Source of the DNA: an uncultured Rickettsiales bacterium
GTDB lineage: Bacteria; Pseudomonadota; Alphaproteobacteria; Rickettsiales; UBA1997
Length of the DNA stretch: 6,832 bases
Direction: 5' to 3'
Assembly: GCA_951801155.1 (NCBI GenBank)
Contig: CATOLK010000063.1
Span: forward strand, 1-6,832
Shown here: positions 5,426 to 6,832 of the stretch, in pieces
Layout of the letters: each line of letters begins with the position of its first letter
How positions within the stretch are numbered: the stretch's first letter is position 1
The notes under the pieces: generated by a model
Told to the model about the DNA's origin: nothing
Databases searched by the model: none
What the model saw: the letters and a program-made list of their open reading frames with translations, nothing else
Translations under genes and position numbers: made by a program

Positions 5426-6760
5426 ATGAAAATAAGCGAACTAATCAACAAAAGAGTTTTAATTTGGGGTTATGGATTAGAAGGCAAATCTGCAGCTAAT
5501 TTACTAATAAAAAAAGGTATAAAAAATAAAATTTTAGTTGCTACTTCAAACGAAATAAATATTAAAGATGATAATATTGAATTTATTTTAGAAAATGATA
5601 TTTTAAATCATATTGATAAAATTGATATTGTTATAAAATCATCGGGTGTTTCTTCCTACAAAAAAGAAATAGAAATTTTAAGAAAAAATAATATTATAGT
5701 TACAACAATTTTAAACATTCTTCTTGCAGAAATGGAAAAACACAAAAACACTAAAACAATTGGAATTACAGGGACAAAAGGAAAAAGTACAACAGCTTCC
5801 ATTTGTAATCATATTTTACAAAATTTGGGTTATAAATCTATTTTACTCGGAAATATTGGAATTTCATTTTTAGATGTAATTGATAATATTGATAACTATG
5901 ACTATCTAGTTTTAGAATTATCAAGTTATCAATGTAAAGAATTGAATTTTTATCTAGATTATTCAATAATTTTAAACCTTTTTCCAGAACATATAGATTG
6001 GCATTTAAATCATGAGAATTATTTTAAAGATAAATTAAATATTGTTAAATATGCAAAAAATCCAATAATCAATGTTAATGATAATACTATAAATAAATAT
6101 TTAATAGAAAAAAAAGAAAATTATTCATATTTTAATACAATAAATGGTTTTTATGTAGAAAAAAACTACATATTTGATAATAATAAAGAAATTTTTAATA
6201 TTAATTCTATAGATAATATAAAAGGTAATCACATTTTTGGAAATATTTGTGCTATTTTAGAATTTTTAAAAAAGGAGAATATAAATATTTTAAATGCTTT
6301 AAATACATTAAAAACATTTAAAACTTTAAAACATAGATTAGAAGTTTTTTACAATAATAAAGAAACAAATACAATATTTATAGATGATAGTATATCAACA
6401 ATACCAGAAGCTACAATTGAAGCTTTAAAAACATTTGAAAATAATGAAATATTTTTAATCTTGGGTGGTTTTGATAGAGAACAAAATTATAACAATTTGG
6501 TTGATTTTATTAATAATAAATCAAGTGTAAAAAAAGTGTTTTTATTAGGACAAACAGGTAAAAGATTGGAAAAATTATTTGAGAATAATAATAAAAATAT
6601 TGAAATTAAATACTTTGAAAACCTAGAAGAATTAGTAAAATCAATAAAATCTAATAATTTAACTAATACAGCAGTTTTGTTATCTCCTGCATCTCCTAGT
6701 TATGGTATGTTTAAGAATTTTGAAGAAAGAGGAGATAAATTTCAAAATTTGATAAAATAA
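5426..6760 (+). CDS. murD: UDP-N-acetylmuramoyl-L-alanine--glutamate ligase (MurD family)
   Basis: MurD is the cytosolic ATP-dependent ligase that adds glutamate to UDP-MurNAc-L-alanine, the second amino acid of the peptidoglycan stem. The 444 residues match the family's normal length. Visible parts in order: an N-terminal UDP-binding domain with VLIWGYGLEGKSA (11-23) and KSSGV (71-75); the ATP loop GITGTKGKST (113-122); ELSSYQ (164-169); LNLFPEHIDWH (183-193); HRLE (303-306); the C-terminal domain with DDSISTIPEAT (320-330), LILGGFDR (344-351), and the closing LSPASPSYGMF and FEERGDKF. The DDSIST wording differs from the NDSKATN type of many MurD proteins and resembles divergent members such as the MurD2 group, which in Xanthomonas uses L-glutamate. 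Which glutamate isomer is used here cannot be told from sequence alone. The ATG at 5426 gives the full N-terminal domain and has no Shine-Dalgarno. No neighbouring cell-wall genes are visible. Confidence 0.93.
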   Translation: MKISELINKRVLIWGYGLEGKSAANLLIKKGIKNKILVATSNEINIKDDNIEFILENDILNHIDKIDIVIKSSGVSSYKKEIEILRKNNIIVTTILNILLAEMEKHKNTKTIGITGTKGKSTTASICNHILQNLGYKSILLGNIGISFLDVIDNIDNYDYLVLELSSYQCKELNFYLDYSIILNLFPEHIDWHLNHENYFKDKLNIVKYAKNPIINVNDNTINKYLIEKKENYSYFNTINGFYVEKNYIFDNNKEIFNINSIDNIKGNHIFGNICAILEFLKKENINILNALNTLKTFKTLKHRLEVFYNNKETNTIFIDDSISTIPEATIEALKTFENNEIFLILGGFDREQNYNNLVDFINNKSSVKKVFLLGQTGKRLEKLFENNNKNIEIKYFENLEELVKSIKSNNLTNTAVLLSPASPSYGMFKNFEERGDKFQNLIK

Positions 6761-6784
6761 AATTTTTATAAAAAATTGTGAATA

Positions 6785-6820
6785 TTGAATATTTTTAAAT
6801 TTATTTATTTTTATGATTAT
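6785..6820 (+). repeat. 36-nt direct repeat, copy downstream of murD
   Basis: This is identical to 5327-5362 and in the same orientation. It lies 24 nt after the murD stop codon and 12 nt before the end of the window. If the upstream copy is part of a leader, this one may belong to the leader of the next gene, which is out of view. Confidence 0.9.
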
Positions 6821-6832
6821 CTATCCTTTAAT

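Noticed and set aside
6761..6777. Inverted repeat after murD as a terminator (AATTTTT and AAAAATT around ATA)
   Set aside because: It is a 7-bp stem made only of A-T pairs with no T tract after it. Such stems are expected by chance in this composition.

Overview
The window is strongly AT-rich and compactly coded, with every recognisable gene on the + strand. All eight reading frames end in TAA or TAG, and few starts have a Shine-Dalgarno sequence. The RadA C-terminal half reads like alphaproteobacterial RadA (RRAVVGWD, the EPAADLAVA stretch). Together with the base composition and the effector-like genes, this suggests an AT-rich, possibly host-associated alphaproteobacterium, for example Rickettsiales- or Holosporales-like. 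That placement is inference from memory of the family, not a database result. A MurD ligase implies that peptidoglycan precursor synthesis is retained.

Positions 1-1333 hold three tandem copies of an unrecognised, helical, cysteine-containing protein of about 110 core residues. The first copy is cut by the window edge. The second (354-839) has no signal peptide and ends in a Ser/Asn/Glu-rich linker plus a cysteine cluster finishing in CLIA, which looks like a eukaryotic CaaX prenylation box. The third (950-1333) has the same core behind a clear Sec signal peptide. Copies 2 and 3 share a 198-nt block with no differences, while their ends are unrelated, so duplication or gene conversion has kept the core uniform while the targeting ends changed.

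Positions 1334-1619 are non-coding. They include an unexplained less AT-rich patch with a following T tract, and then the best promoter of the window (TTGACT, 17 bp, TATAAT). That promoter faces an unrecognised 326-residue protein with a charged helical N-terminal part, a hydrophobic hairpin and three 13-residue FG-containing repeats. radA follows 5 nt later and is probably co-transcribed.

Positions 4056-5150 hold a two-gene unit in which the stop and start codons abut: a GcvH-like protein whose lipoyl-lysine motif is not conserved, and a radical SAM protein of the anaerobic ribonucleotide reductase activase type (NrdG2-like). No nrdD or other glycine-cleavage gene is in view.

Positions 5151-6832 hold a 275-nt AT-rich gap, murD, and a short tail. 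An exact 36-nt direct repeat lies on both sides of murD, at 5327-5362 and 6785-6820.

The housekeeping genes (radA, murD, the activase) do not form one pathway. The unusual material is the duplicated cysteine-rich family, the repeat-tailed membrane protein and the divergent GcvH-like/radical SAM pair.
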